A stretch of DNA of 64,000 nucleotides from Lumbricus terrestris (taxonomy: Eukaryota; Annelida; Clitellata; Crassiclitellata; Lumbricidae), in NCBI GenBank assembly GCA_949752735.1, contig OX457052.1, positions 12,663,752 to 12,727,751 of the forward strand, written 5' to 3'. Of this stretch, positions 10,918 through 20,470 are shown piece by piece. How positions within the stretch are numbered: the stretch's first letter is position 1; each line of letters begins with the position of its first letter. Made by a program: the position numbers and the translations under genes. The notes under the pieces were generated by a model that had not been told where the DNA came from, ran no database searches, and was given only the letters and a program-made list of their open reading frames with translations.

Positions 10918-12603
10918 AACATTTTATTCAAGACAAAGTTTTTTTGTCCATTACATTCGAACAACCCTAATGTCTAGGCTACTATCGACATATTAATGTG
11001 CCACACAGTCTCATCTGCTGCAGGTCGCTTCCATCTGTCGTTCCACGGCTCGTTTTGCCAGATTGTAAATCTCCTTCTCGTGTCGATCGGGGAGCGGTGG
11101 CAATGTTCCGGAGAGGCAGATGGCGTTCCCCCGTTGAAGAGCCACCGAAATCCGCTGGAATAAGTAAGACGTTTCCATAGGGTCATGCGTAGCAGCAGCA
11201 ATTCTCCTCCCCAGCTCAGAAATGAAATCCAGTCCTTCTTTGCACCAAGCGCCGCCGGTCTCCAAGGCGACCGCAACAAACGCGTGGGTACTGGTGATGG
11301 TGGAATACTTGATAGTTTTCGATGCAGCTGCGCGTTCGGCGGCTTTGCCAGCTTCGATGGATGTGTGTGGAAGGTGAGACAGGGCGAAGGTGTCGGGCAC
11401 TGTCACATCCCATGCCAGGCATCGACCCCGTGACCAAGGGATGATTGTCACACCGTCTGGTCGCTTTCCGTCTTCTCTTAGCAGACCGAGGGGTTCTTTG
11501 TGGGACGGGATTTTCGCCCGTCCAAGAGCTCTCCACACGACATCGTTTATCATGTTATGTCTTTGGTGCTTGCCGCTTCCTCCTTTGCAGACCAGTCCAT
11601 GCAATCCTCTCGCGTCGACAGTCCCTCGGCAGTGGTGGCACACATGAGGCTCGCAAAGCGACGTTCCTAATCTCACGCCAACTGCAAACCGTATCTCCTC
11701 GTCTGAGAGGCGCAGGCCTAGCGCAGTCACAGGGGGAGCGAGCATCCAGTCTCCAGAATGAGGGGCTCTCGAAGCTAGCAGACGAGCGCGGTCGCATGGG
11801 ACGCTGATGGACTCGAGCAGACCGGTCCATGCCTTTACAGTGAATCTAGAATCCCACTCCTTTTGGCTGTGAGATGCTGCTCCAGTAGGTGGGTCTGCGC
11901 CTGTCAGGGTAATCCAAGCGTTGAGAGCTGAGTCTGCAAGAACATATGGAACATCAGCTGACTCTGTATGTAGGATGCAGGCCTGCAGTTCGCTCGTGCT
12001 AGCGGCGGAAGCCAGAAAGGCAGAAAGTGCCAGCGTTGATGCACAACGAACTCCAAGGCCACCATCTCTGACAGGCAAAGAAGCCTGGAGCCAGCGGTCG
12101 TCGTCAAGGTCCACGTTCAAGATGGTTGACAGACCTACTCTTAATAAGTTGTCGAACCGAGATAAGCCCGGACAGTCAGTACATACAGCTGTGCGCAAGC
12201 TGTAAAGCAGCTTTGGAACGCTTAAGCTGTTTCTGAGCAGAACCAGAGCATCATGTGTATACAGCATGGAGAGCCTTGCGATTGCCCTATCAAGATCGTT
12301 GGCCTTCGATCCGACGACCATCTCCACGGCTGGACCTGGCATCAGAGGTGCACCCAGCAAAGTCATCTCCTCAAAGGTCATGTTCGTAAAACCTTCAAAC
12401 GCCGGGTCATCAAGTAGTGCATGTGAGTTGTGGCAGGCGATTTCACATTTGCTGCGGTTTAATGTCAAACCAAGGTTCCTCGATTCTTGCGCAATCAGAA
12501 GGACATCAGCGGCCACTGTCTCCCTGCTACCACCCAATGTCAGGTCATCCAGGTAACCAACACGCAGAATTGATCTCAGTTTGACCAAAAGTGGTTGTAA
12601 GAC
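10917..12603 (-). mobile_element. 5'-truncated RLE-class non-LTR retrotransposon in a (TAA)n tract
   Basis: The element holds the 525-codon frame and a short 3' untranslated region of about 95 bp. That region contains GAATAAAATG, a possible poly(A) signal, and ends directly on TAA repeats in element orientation. The 5' side begins abruptly in the middle of the reverse transcriptase and also abuts (TAA)n. RLE elements such as Dong (R4 clade) are known to target TAA repeats, so the context suggests a microsatellite-specific insertion with 5' truncation. Confidence 0.8.
11011..12588 (-). pseudogene. reverse transcriptase / restriction-like endonuclease ORF, 3' half
   Basis: This is the only long credible coding frame in the window, and it shows no internal stop. 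Residues 11-20 read GYLDDLTLGG, the catalytic YxDD of reverse transcriptase motif C. Residues 40-49 (GLTLNRSKCE) fit the following motif. The thumb region is to about 190. Residues 317-334 form a C-x2-C-x9-H-x3-C zinc knuckle, followed by RHN at 343-345. R376-P377-D378 and D394, with K424 and Y428 downstream, fit the PD-(D/E)XK restriction-like endonuclease of R2/R4/NeSL-type elements, which nicks the target for target-primed reverse transcription. The fingers and most of the palm are missing, since the frame opens at a TTG with a stop at 12613 inside the flanking repeat. Family proteins are roughly twice as long. It cannot be autonomous, but the intact frame implies a fairly recent insertion. 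The exact clade is uncertain because the YLDD variant is unusual. Confidence 0.88.
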
Positions 12604-12608
12604 ATTTA

Positions 12609-12674
<66 letters not shown>

Positions 12675-12720
12675 GTTGTTGTTGTTATCGTTGTTGTTGT
12701 TGTTGCTTATTTCTGTTGCT
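12604..12720. repeat. (TTA)n then (TTG)n compound microsatellite
   Basis: About 24 TTA units followed by TTG units with small interruptions. The TTA part touches the 5' truncation point of the RLE retrotransposon. Confidence 0.95.
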
Positions 12721-13268
12721 GTTGCAGCCGACGTTGCTGCATCTGCCGTTTTTCTTTTTCAATTTACCCGATGTATCTGTGATCTGACAGGTAGGCCTAT
12801 CAAAAATATTAATAAGTAGTGTTAATACTTGAGTGGCCGTCCATATCAAGATCCGAAGGAACAAAAGTGCTGTGGAAGGCTACAGCTTCGAAACACTGAA
12901 TTATGATTGACTGCAGGCACTGAAAAATAACTGGTTTCTCTTGTTTTGTCCGGAATGCCTGTTCCCTTTGCGTCACATTGTTTCAAATGCCCATCATGCA
13001 AAATGGTAGGATTGCATCACTTATGCATATTTTGAACTTGTCCAACGTCAGACAGTTCCGCCGCAGCAGGTTGGTGTAGAATGCACGTCAGAGTATCCGA
13101 CTGTGACGTGTCAGGTCAAGTAACGACCTGTGCGTCGTGGGATCGGTGTAAGTCCGTCTGGGGTCTTTCACCATCCGATCTCAAGCGTTGTTAAAATAGC
13201 AATAATAAAAAAATAATGATTATTATCATTTATTAGTATGATTGTTGTTGATATTATTATTATTTTTT
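12721..13268. other. unassigned stretch
   Basis: Unique-looking sequence with no recognised gene. ATTATT-rich DNA from about 13200 leads into a partial CCCCGAGG unit. Confidence 0.4.
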
Positions 13269-13348
13269 GGCCCCGAGGTATTTAGGATCCCTCAGTGCTA
13301 TGTATATGTATGTATGTATGTATGCATGTATGTATGCATATACATACC
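13269..13348 (+). repeat. partial CCCCGAGG unit and TATG repeat
   Basis: GGCCCCGAGGTATTTAGG with ATCCCTCAG repeats the 10614 unit. TATG/TATGCA repeats follow from about 13305. Confidence 0.75.
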
Positions 13349-13558
13349 TTTTCTGTCGTTGGCCCTGCAACCTGGAACGAAATTCCTGTGGAACTATGTC
13401 TAATGCCTAGAGCCTTTGAGACTACGTTCTACTCTGCTCTTTAGACTGTTCTCTTTAGCCGTGGTTGGGTCGGGAGCGCTTCTGAGTAGGTGTTCTTAAA
13501 GTGGCGCTATATAAATGCATGAAATGAATGAATGAATGAATGAATGAATGAATATATT
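13349..13558 (+). pseudogene. L2/CR1-type LINE C-terminus with intact 3' tail
   Basis: Thirty-one codons from 13349 to a TAG at 13442-13444 read FSVVGPATWNEIPVELCLMP and then RAFETTFYSAL. This is the end block of L2/CR1-type polyproteins (F-S-x-x-G-P-x-x-W-N-x-x-P-x-x-L...F). Then come an untranslated stretch with ACTGTTCTCTTTAGCC, GGGAGCGCTTCTGAGTAG, GGCGCTATATAAATGC and an ATGA/AATG terminal repeat to 13558. The same 3' tail ends the tRNA-headed SINE at 37637, so this LINE family is the likely source of SINE mobilisation. A similar post-stop stretch recurs at 42085. Only the extreme 3' end of the LINE is present. Confidence 0.78.
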
Positions 13559-13639
13559 TATGCATGCATGAATGTATGTATGTAGCTTATGTATGTACGC
13601 ATGTATATTGTATATATGTATGTATGTATAATGTATGTA

Positions 13640-14235
13640 GAGGAGAGTGGGGCAAGAGCGGCCTGCGGGGCAAGAATAGACGGAAGGATATCGTAAAGCA
13701 ATACGTATGCGTAGCGGTTAAATTAAGCCACGTTGAAAGACATTATTTTATCGGCCGCATCGAACGACGTAAGATCTGTTAAATTTACTTGCAAACTCTA
13801 CGAGTAAATAATAATTTTTCGATTTTTCTAAAATCATTATAAATCGGAATAGTTAGGAATAATTTTTTATAAAATCAAAGTTTTCGATGCTAAATTTTTC
13901 GATAATTTTATGTTGCAAAGACACCAATAGCGCATTGATTGCGCGTATTAGATTGAATGAATTAGAAAGATGTCAATAGTAATTAGAAAAAATTTAATTG
14001 CTAAGGTACCGGGGCAAGAGTGGCCGTGACAGCATGGGACAAGGGTGGCCTCAGCTACACTTGCTCCATAAAAAGTAAAAGTCTACATATTAGAGAAAAT
14101 TCCACAAAATCACTTAGAATGAACGAAAGAGTTCAGTAAAGCTAGGTAAGAAAGTTAAAACAAGTCTGTCGAGTGCTCTTATTAGTATTTTCACTTCCTA
14201 TTATCACTATTATTATTATTATTATTATTATTATT

Positions 14236-14312
<77 letters not shown>

Positions 14313-14396
14313 GTGTGCTTTACTATTAATTATTATTAATTATTACAATTATTACCGTCACTATTGTAGTACAAGCATTATTATTATTATTATTAT

Positions 14397-14472
<76 letters not shown>

Positions 14473-14791
14473 CCAAATTAGTCACAGGGAAGCTATCTTC
14501 AAAAAAGAAATCCAAAGTATATGGAGTGTAAATACAATGATTAATACTGCATGGGGCAAGACTGGCCGTTCATGCCACTCTTGCCCCACCGGTGGGGGCA
14601 AAAGTGGCTTTTCAAGAGCATGCAAAAAATGTTTAATATCAAAAATCAGATTTTTTTCTGAAATAGTTTGCGCACTTCCAGAGCCAGATAGTTGGTTTGT
14701 GACAAGGTATAGTTGAATGTTTCAATATTGTCATCTGCTCAGAGATATTTGGACGAAATTCTTAAGGGGCCGCACTTGCCCCACCCTCCTC
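13640..14791. mobile_element. 1.15 kb non-autonomous TIR element with repeated GGGGCAAGAGTGGCC motifs
   Basis: The left end is GAGGAGAGTGGGGCAAGAGC and the right end is GCACTTGCCCCACCCTCCTC, about 22 bp inverted with two mismatches. Both ends abut TA within TATG repeats (TA at 13638-13639 and 14792-14793), consistent with a TA target duplication, although the repeat itself supplies TA. Internal variants of GGGGCAAGAGTGGCC occur near 13670, 14011, 14037, 14553, 14573 (inverted) and 14595. Most of the rest is ATT/ATC microsatellite. No transposase remains. The TA target suggests an IS630/Tc1/mariner-like or similar mobiliser, unproven. Confidence 0.75.
14203..14470. repeat. (ATT)n/(ATC)n microsatellites inside the TIR element
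   Basis: ATT units to about 14235, then about 25 ATC units to 14311, a short linker, and a second ATT run at 14382-14470. They give an artificial poly-Ile frame. Confidence 0.95.
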
Positions 14792-14793
14792 TA

Positions 14794-15008
14794 TGTATGT
14801 ATGTATGTATGTATGTACTATGTATGTATGTATGTATGTATGTATGTATGTATGTATGTATGTATGTATGTATGTATGTATGTATGTATGTATGTATGTA
14901 TGTATGTATGTATGTATGTATGTATGTATGTATGTATGTATGTATGTATTTATGTATGTATGTATGTATGTATGTATGTATGTATGTATATATGTATGTA
15001 TGTATGAA
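14794..15008. repeat. (TATG)n tetranucleotide microsatellite
   Basis: Over 200 bp of TATG with very few interruptions. It borders the TIR element and encodes artificial Met-Tyr-Val-Cys frames. Confidence 0.97.
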
Positions 15009-15514
15009 TGAAAGTATGCTTATTTATTTATTTATGTGAATATTTCATATAAAATAATATATATATATGTATATATATATATATGAAAAACTTTCACCAT
15101 ACAGAGTAACTGTATCATATAAGAGGCATAAACTGGCGCACACATCTCCCTGCAAGGCAACCGCGTCAAGAGACCATAGACCACCAATCTGCTTGACGAG
15201 GCTGACAAGGCAAAACCAAGAGAGCATTGAGATTGATTTAATTTTAGAACCACAGTAGTGTCGATGCTATTGAGAGACTTCAGGCTTCGGGTCAACCGTC
15301 GAGTCATTAAAAATGGATAATATTGCTCCTCCGACTGACGTCACAACTCTGTGGCATGCATGGCCATTGCACAGAGTCTAAATGCATCTGTTGTGTCTGC
15401 AAGCGGTGTGAAATTTCGCCAAGAACTCCCATTCTGCGTCAGCGACCGACTTTCTAGAAACGAATGGACTGTAGGACAGTGCAGGTGGGCTCCTGTGTGA
15501 AATGGTCAATAATA
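15009..15514. other. unassigned stretch
   Basis: A TATATA run near 15057-15084, otherwise unique-looking. It contains ACTGACGTCAC (15338-15348), a CRE-like word, with nothing else to support a promoter. Confidence 0.4.
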
Positions 15515-15628
15515 TAAATGTGGGTGTGCATGTGTGCGCGCACACGTGTGTGTGTGAGTGTGTGTGCGTGTGTGCGTGCGTGTTGGTGGATGTGTGTGCG
15601 TGTGTGTGCGTGCGTGTGTGTGTGTGGT
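15515..15628. repeat. GT/GC-rich dinucleotide repeat
   Basis: Imperfect GT with GCGT interruptions. Confidence 0.9.
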
Positions 15629-15688
15629 TATCAGATTTACGTGTACAGCTTAGATATATTTATACATGTATATAATACTATATATTGT

Positions 15689-15689
<1 letters not shown>

Positions 15690-15752
<63 letters not shown>
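15690..15752. repeat. (ATC)n microsatellite
   Basis: About 20 ATC units. On the minus strand this is the (TGA)n run following a GGACCCCTACGGGCATT block, so it may be the terminal repeat of a retroelement fragment. Confidence 0.95.
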
Positions 15753-15755
<3 letters not shown>

Positions 15756-15890
15756 TCCTTGGGCTAAATGCCCGTAGGGGTCCGACGCCACTCTCTGTCT
15801 GAGTCTGTCTCGCGACATGTTGCCCAGCTTCAACCGGTCTGGTCAGCAGGTCCATACCATTAACATCTTGGAGCAGCTAGACCACCTTAT
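15753..15890 (-). mobile_element. possible retroelement fragment ending in (TGA)n
   Basis: On the minus strand, a GC-rich block with GGACCCCTACGGGCATT and CCAAGGATTT runs directly into (TGA)n, as a SINE or LINE tail would. Single copy in the window; weak call. Confidence 0.35.
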
Positions 15891-15954
15891 ACAGTATATT
15901 GCATATATATATATATATACATGTATTATGTTTGCGTATGTATGCTTTGCTATA

Positions 15955-16432
15955 CTGAGACAGCGGAGATCTGTGTCTCGGTCTCTCACACAGGATGCGA
16001 CACGCCACCTGATACAAAGTTTGTTCCTGAGCCGAATCGATTACTGCAGTGTCGTCTTTGCTGGTTTGCCACAGCGCAGTATCATTCGGCTTCAGGCGGT
16101 CATCAATGCTGCTGCTCGTCTGGTCCTGCGATTAAAAAAATCGACCACATTTCTAATGCGATCCAGGAACAGCTTCAGTGGCTTGGCATAGGTGACCGCA
16201 TCAATTTCAAACTTTGTTTCCTCGTCTATAAATGTCTGAACAACCGCGCACCAAGCTACCTTGCGGACAACATCAATCCGCTAGCAGACGATCCAAGTAG
16301 GTCCCGGGTGCCATCGTACAAGAGCTGCACTTGCTCTCGAGCTCATTACATTTTCTCTGACAGACAGTTGACAATATGCGTGTAAAGCATCCTAGAAGTG
16401 GCTTGCTACTGACGATGCTATATAAATTGTTT
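15955..16432 (+). pseudogene. L2/CR1-type LINE reverse transcriptase 3' region, frameshifted
   Basis: From 15960 the frame reads RSVSRSLTQDATRHLIQSLF, then LSRIDYCSVVFAGLP, then RLQAVINAAARLVLRLKK. These match the thumb region of L2/CR1 proteins, where SRLDYCN..L.GLP and LQ..QNAAARL are hallmarks. At the A-run near 16133-16140 the reading shifts one frame and continues as WLGIGDRINFKLCFLVYKCL and NNRAPSYLAD, the conserved (L)P...RI.FK...L.YK.L...AP.YL block. The end carries CGATGCTATATAAATTG, a diverged LINE 3' tail. One frameshift and a missing N-terminal ~80% make it inactive. The region upstream to 15817 in the same frame is not homologous. Confidence 0.85.
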
Positions 16433-17017
16433 GATTTACATTACATTATGTTCTCTATAGAGAGCATACAATTCTGTCAGTCTATTTATGATCACAATGT
16501 CCGTATGGATGTACATGACATCGATCCATTATGTTAAGTCTTTTATAGCACATTTTCCTCTTCTCTTTCCACTAGGCATGCATAGTTCTTAAAATGAAAA
16601 CTATCACCGACTGAGCAAATGCTTTCTAATTCAGTTTCATTTATATAACATTACTAATTTATTTAAAAGAGCATAAAACATTATATAGATCTATGATAGG
16701 GTCGCATGGTGGAGTGAAAATATATTGAACTATTATCTATTACTATTAAAATATTGTCTTATATTATACTACTTTTTTGAAATATTATCATCTCAGAATC
16801 GGCATGCATGGTGTGCAAAAGTCGTGAAGGCTACTGTGCACAGTTGCCTTCGTGTAAAATAAAAGTGGAATTATTTATTCAGTCATTTGCTTAATCAGCC
16901 ATGCATGGTCAGTCTGGAAAACTTTATAGTCGTTCTTCAAAGAGTAATTAATCAGAGACGTTCCTATAGCCTGCAACCACAGCTAAAGAGTAAGACAGAC
17001 ATCAACCAGCAACGATT
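16433..17017. other. unassigned AT-rich stretch
   Basis: A motif ATGCATGGT-TGCAAAAGTCGTGAA near 16803 is echoed at 17341. No gene recognised. Confidence 0.4.
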
Positions 17018-17210
17018 CTGGAATGACTAGAATTTGGACCACACACACACATACACACACCCACACACACACACACACACCCACACACACACACACACAT
17101 TCTGGAATGACTAGAATTTGGACCACACACACACACACATACACACACCCACACACACACACACACACCCACATACACACCCACCCACATACACACACAC
17201 ACACAAACCT
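17018..17210. repeat. CA microsatellite containing an ~81 bp duplication
   Basis: TTCTGGAATGACTAGAATTT followed by GGACC and a CA run occurs at 17018 and again at 17099, 81 bp apart. The sequence between and after is CA with CCACAC interruptions. Confidence 0.9.
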
Positions 17211-17215
17211 GGTTC

Positions 17216-17652
17216 CTGTTACGCTTGGTAGTTGCAACGCCAGCCATTGATGCCCACCTGGTGAAGCAACCTGTGGCACACGAATCTACTATAATTATAT
17301 CTCCATTGCATGACCTCAAAGTCTGTCTGCACCATCTGCCATGCATGGTATACAAGTCTTGAAAAATTCTCTTTGGGATGATCCAGATTTTCAGAATGAC
17401 TTAGTGTCTTTAACATGTACACTTCGTTCTTCTATAAATATTAAATCAGCGCCTTGAGCGAAGAAAGTGGAATATGCCATGGAGCTGCAGAGATAACTGA
17501 GATAGGCCTACCACAGCTGCTGACTCTTCATGGCGCCCTCCCTGAGCTGCAATTAATGGTGCCGCCGATTCGTGTGCCACATGTTGCTTCCCACCAGGTT
17601 CATATCAATGGGTTCATGTCAATGGTTGGTGTTGCAACTACCAAGGGTAACA
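17216..17652. repeat. imperfect inverted repeat, arms ~75 bp
   Basis: The left arm (about 17216-17287) holds CTTGGTAGTTGCAACGCC, ACCTGGTGAAGCAACCTGTG and GCACACGAATC. The right arm (about 17566-17652) carries the reverse complement with a short extra duplication (TCAATGG twice). CA microsatellites flank both arms on the outside. The centre is unassigned. Either a foldback element or two opposed copies of one repeat. Confidence 0.7.
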
Positions 17653-17677
17653 GAAGCCATGACTACTTGAAGCGTGA

Positions 17678-17870
17678 TGCACACACACACACACATGCAC
17701 ACACGCATGCACACACATGTACAGACACACAAACACACGTACACATGCATTCATATAATATACACACACGAGTTTTCACACACATCCACACACTTATATA
17801 ACACACAACCCACCCACACCCGCCAACCCCCTCCCCACACACACACAAACACAAGCATCCAAGCAACAAC
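17678..17870. repeat. imperfect CA microsatellite
   Basis: CA runs with CATGCA and CACCCA interruptions. Confidence 0.9.
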
Positions 17871-18265
17871 ATAATTATAGAAGATACGATTTGTCGTCAC
17901 GCAAAATTATATAATAATTATATAGGCCCTATATATTATATATATACGCAGTACGCACGTATGTATATATTATATATATATCTATATATCATATGATTGA
18001 CTTATGGCTCCCTGTTTATGCACGTGTCCATGGTAATCAGCAAGAGATTTATATATAATCCATCCAGCAGCTAGCGCCACCATGCGTTGGCCGACGATAT
18101 GTCTGACGTCGATCGCACTGCTGCCTCAATGTGTCGTTGAGTTGTGCAATAATTCTATGCAAGAAATGAGTTGTGGCTTCATAATAAAAAAAACCTGAAT
18201 TCATCGGTTCTGCAGGTGCGATATAAACGGCGCGGAGTCGACAAGCCAGGCTGCACGCCATGCAC
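17871..18265. other. unassigned stretch
   Basis: TATATA runs to about 17990, then unique-looking sequence. No gene recognised. Confidence 0.4.
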
Positions 18266-18334
18266 ACATCTGACGCGGAGGGCCTCCCTGACGTGGAGGG
18301 CCCCCCTGACGTGGAGGGCCCCCCGCGTTGGCGT
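18266..18334. repeat. 18 bp GC-rich tandem repeat, three units
   Basis: CTGACGTGGAGGGCCCCC repeats three times, the first copy with CGCGG and CCTCC variants. Confidence 0.85.
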
Positions 18335-18477
18335 CCGCGCTAGATGCTGTCGACAGATCACATGATTTGCGAGTCGACCGAGTGTTCCGATAAAGGAACG
18401 GGATGGAAGGTAAGGACCGGAGATATCGTGCTGCAGTTTATCGGCCGGTCGAGTCCTTTAATGTCGCTGGTGATTTG
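18335..18477. other. unassigned stretch
   Basis: Unique-looking sequence; nothing recognised. Confidence 0.4.
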
Positions 18478-18746
18478 TACGTTCAACATCTATCTATAGT
18501 GTAGCCTACATTCAGTGGAAATGCCTGCAGGGTGGTATAATAGAGAAACAGTTTGTGGCAGATAGATCAACAGACACATTCATGTCATAATTATAAGTTC
18601 ACAATGGCCTTTACTAGGTGCGTTGAACATCTATAGTAGCCTATGTTGAATGGAAATACCTGCAGGGTGGTATAGAGAAACAGTTTGTGGTAGATAGATC
18701 AACAAACACATTCATGTCATATAGTAGGTTCGCAATGGCCTTTATA
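18478..18746. repeat. ~130 bp tandem duplication
   Basis: Two successive units share GTTCAACATCTA / GTTGAACATCTA, CCTGCAGGGTGGTAT, GAGAAACAGTTTGTGG, AGATAGATCAACA, CACATTCATGTCAT and CAATGGCCTTTA. Divergence is about 10-15%. Confidence 0.9.
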
Positions 18747-19120
18747 GCATCGCCAGACACATTCATACGAGGATTACGATCTATTGATTATGGGCGTTTC
18801 CACGGCGTCGTGTAGAACAGATGATAAAACGAGAATAAAACCAGATGATTGGGAGATAAGCCCCATGGTTTATTTGAATCTTATTTTTTTCCTGCACCGA
18901 TCACGAAGTCACAATACGTGAAATTTCCTGCACTTTCCGTTTGTTTTATGCCGACGCAAATAAGTAGGTTAATAGCAAGACATTGTGAGAACACAGCAGT
19001 TACTATTCATAATTTGCTACATGATTATCCACCCATGCAGGCTTTAAAGACATCAACGAGTCTTAAAAAACTGTTTAGACATAGACCATCCGACATTTAC
19101 TATACACATGCATCAACATT
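18747..19120. other. unassigned stretch
   Basis: Part of a 153-codon open frame (18849-19310) that matches no family and runs into the CA tract. Confidence 0.35.
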
Positions 19121-19223
<103 letters not shown>

Positions 19224-19238
19224 GTGTGTCCATGCATA

Positions 19239-20035
19239 CACGGTGTCCCGATGAAAAGTAGAACACATCAAAGTGTCATAATTCGGTCAAAACATTTAGG
19301 ATTTGTGTGAAATTTTAAACGCAACAACAGTGACTATAATTTTATTGCAACCAACTCCTAAAGCTGAATAGAAATATTCGTGAGTTTTTCAAATTTATGA
19401 GCGTTTGAGATGCAGCACCGAAAAATGGAACTTTCTAACATGCAAAGGCTGAAATGAAGTGAAATTCAGCTATAATATGGTGTTCAAAATGTCCTCCTTC
19501 TTCACGGACACACAACAGTAGACGTAGACACTATGTATACTGTTTGATGGTCTGGTCGATGATCACCTGGTCAACAGCTGCCACTCTTCAATCAGACGAG
19601 CCCTACGGTTATCGATGTCATGAATACGGGAACGAAAAACGCGCTTCTCCAGTGCATGTTTAAGTTTGAGGTTTGAGGTCTGGATGCTGGGCGGCCACAG
19701 CTGCGGGTTATGAAGACGAGTGAGACCCGCAGCTAATTACTCTACTGCGTATATTATATACGGCCGTGTATCCGTGAACAAGGAGGACATTTTTAACACC
19801 ATATATAGCTGAATTTCACTTCATTTCAGCTCTTGCGTGCTGGAAAGTTCCATTTTTCGGTGCTGCATTTCAACGCTCATAAACTTGACAAACTCACGAA
19901 CATTTTCTAATTGGCTTTAGGAGTTGGTGGTCATATGGCCACTATTGTTGCGTTTAAAATTTCAGACAAATCCTAAAAGTTTTGACCGAATCACGACACT
20001 TTTTTAAGTGTTCTACTTTTCATTCTATAACAGGT
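19239..20035 (-). mobile_element. foldback element with ~270 bp inverted arms (mariner-related)
   Basis: The left end is CACGGTGTCCCGATGAAAAG after a TA, a typical mariner-type terminus. The right arm is inverted but its last ~15 bases have diverged. The arms run inward to about 19512 and 19765. They share AAAAGTAGAACAC, ATTCGGTCAAAAC, AGCACCGAAAAATGGAA, GAAATGAAGTGAAATTCAGC and GTCCTCCTT. A 250 bp centre holds a transposase remnant on the minus strand. Long arms around a short gene remnant suggest a rearranged or arm-duplicated mariner. Confidence 0.78.
19490..19745 (-). pseudogene. mariner-like transposase C-terminal remnant
   Basis: On the minus strand the stretch near 19700 reads LWPPS and, one frame on, HPDLKPQT, matching the WPP-x-SPDLNPLD block that holds the last catalytic Asp of IS630/Tc1/mariner transposases. 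Downstream KHALEKRVFRSRIHDIDN and later RLRLLLCVREEGGHFE resemble the family's closing RL+..+.A.GGHFE. At least one frameshift splits it. The N-terminal two thirds are absent. The assignment is from motif recall. Confidence 0.65.
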
Positions 20036-20264
20036 TGCGTATCTATAATTATATAATAGAGCCGATTACTACATGTATACAATCGGTGGCTAAAAACTGG
20101 TAACTCGCCACCCAGTTTATCGTACAGATGATAAGCTTTCGAGGTGACCTTTAGAATGAAAGTTGTGATCAATTGCAAGCAGGTGCTGCAAAATTGCGCC
20201 TTAGGACGTGATAATAACAAACTGTCTTCATGCTTTGGACATTTTTTACGCCACTTCAACAACT
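20036..20264. other. unassigned stretch
   Basis: Unique-looking sequence with no recognised feature. Confidence 0.4.
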
Positions 20265-20353
20265 TAAACATAGCTTATTGTGTTCAACTTAAACAAAGCT
20301 TATTGTGTTCAACTTAAACATAGCTTATTGTGTTCAACTTAAACATAGCTTAT
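20265..20353. repeat. 25-26 bp tandem repeat, about 3.5 units
   Basis: CTTATTGTGTTCAACTTAAA followed by CATAG (or CAAAG) repeats head to tail. Confidence 0.9.
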
Positions 20354-20470
20354 CTATTCTATTCTATTCTATTTTGGGATTTATAAAGCGCCTCTCACAG
20401 TACAACCTAATCAGAGGCGCTTCCAGTGCGAAGAACTCCTGGAAAAAGAAAAGTGCTTATCGTGTTGACC
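20354..20470 (-). mobile_element. L2/CR1-type SINE/LINE 3' tail with (AGAAT)n end
   Basis: On the minus strand, GGAAGCGCCTCTGATTAGG, GAGGCGCTTTATAAATCCC and then four AGAAT units. It has the same architecture as the GGCGCTATATAAAT tails but a different terminal pentamer. Confidence 0.7.

Noticed and set aside
11216..11807. 106-120 aa frames on both strands overlapping the RLE ORF
   Set aside because: Shadows of the 525-aa minus-strand retrotransposon frame, which has the motifs.
14173..15039. Poly-Ile/Leu and Met-Tyr-Val-Cys frames
   Set aside because: Generated by ATT/ATC and TATG microsatellites.
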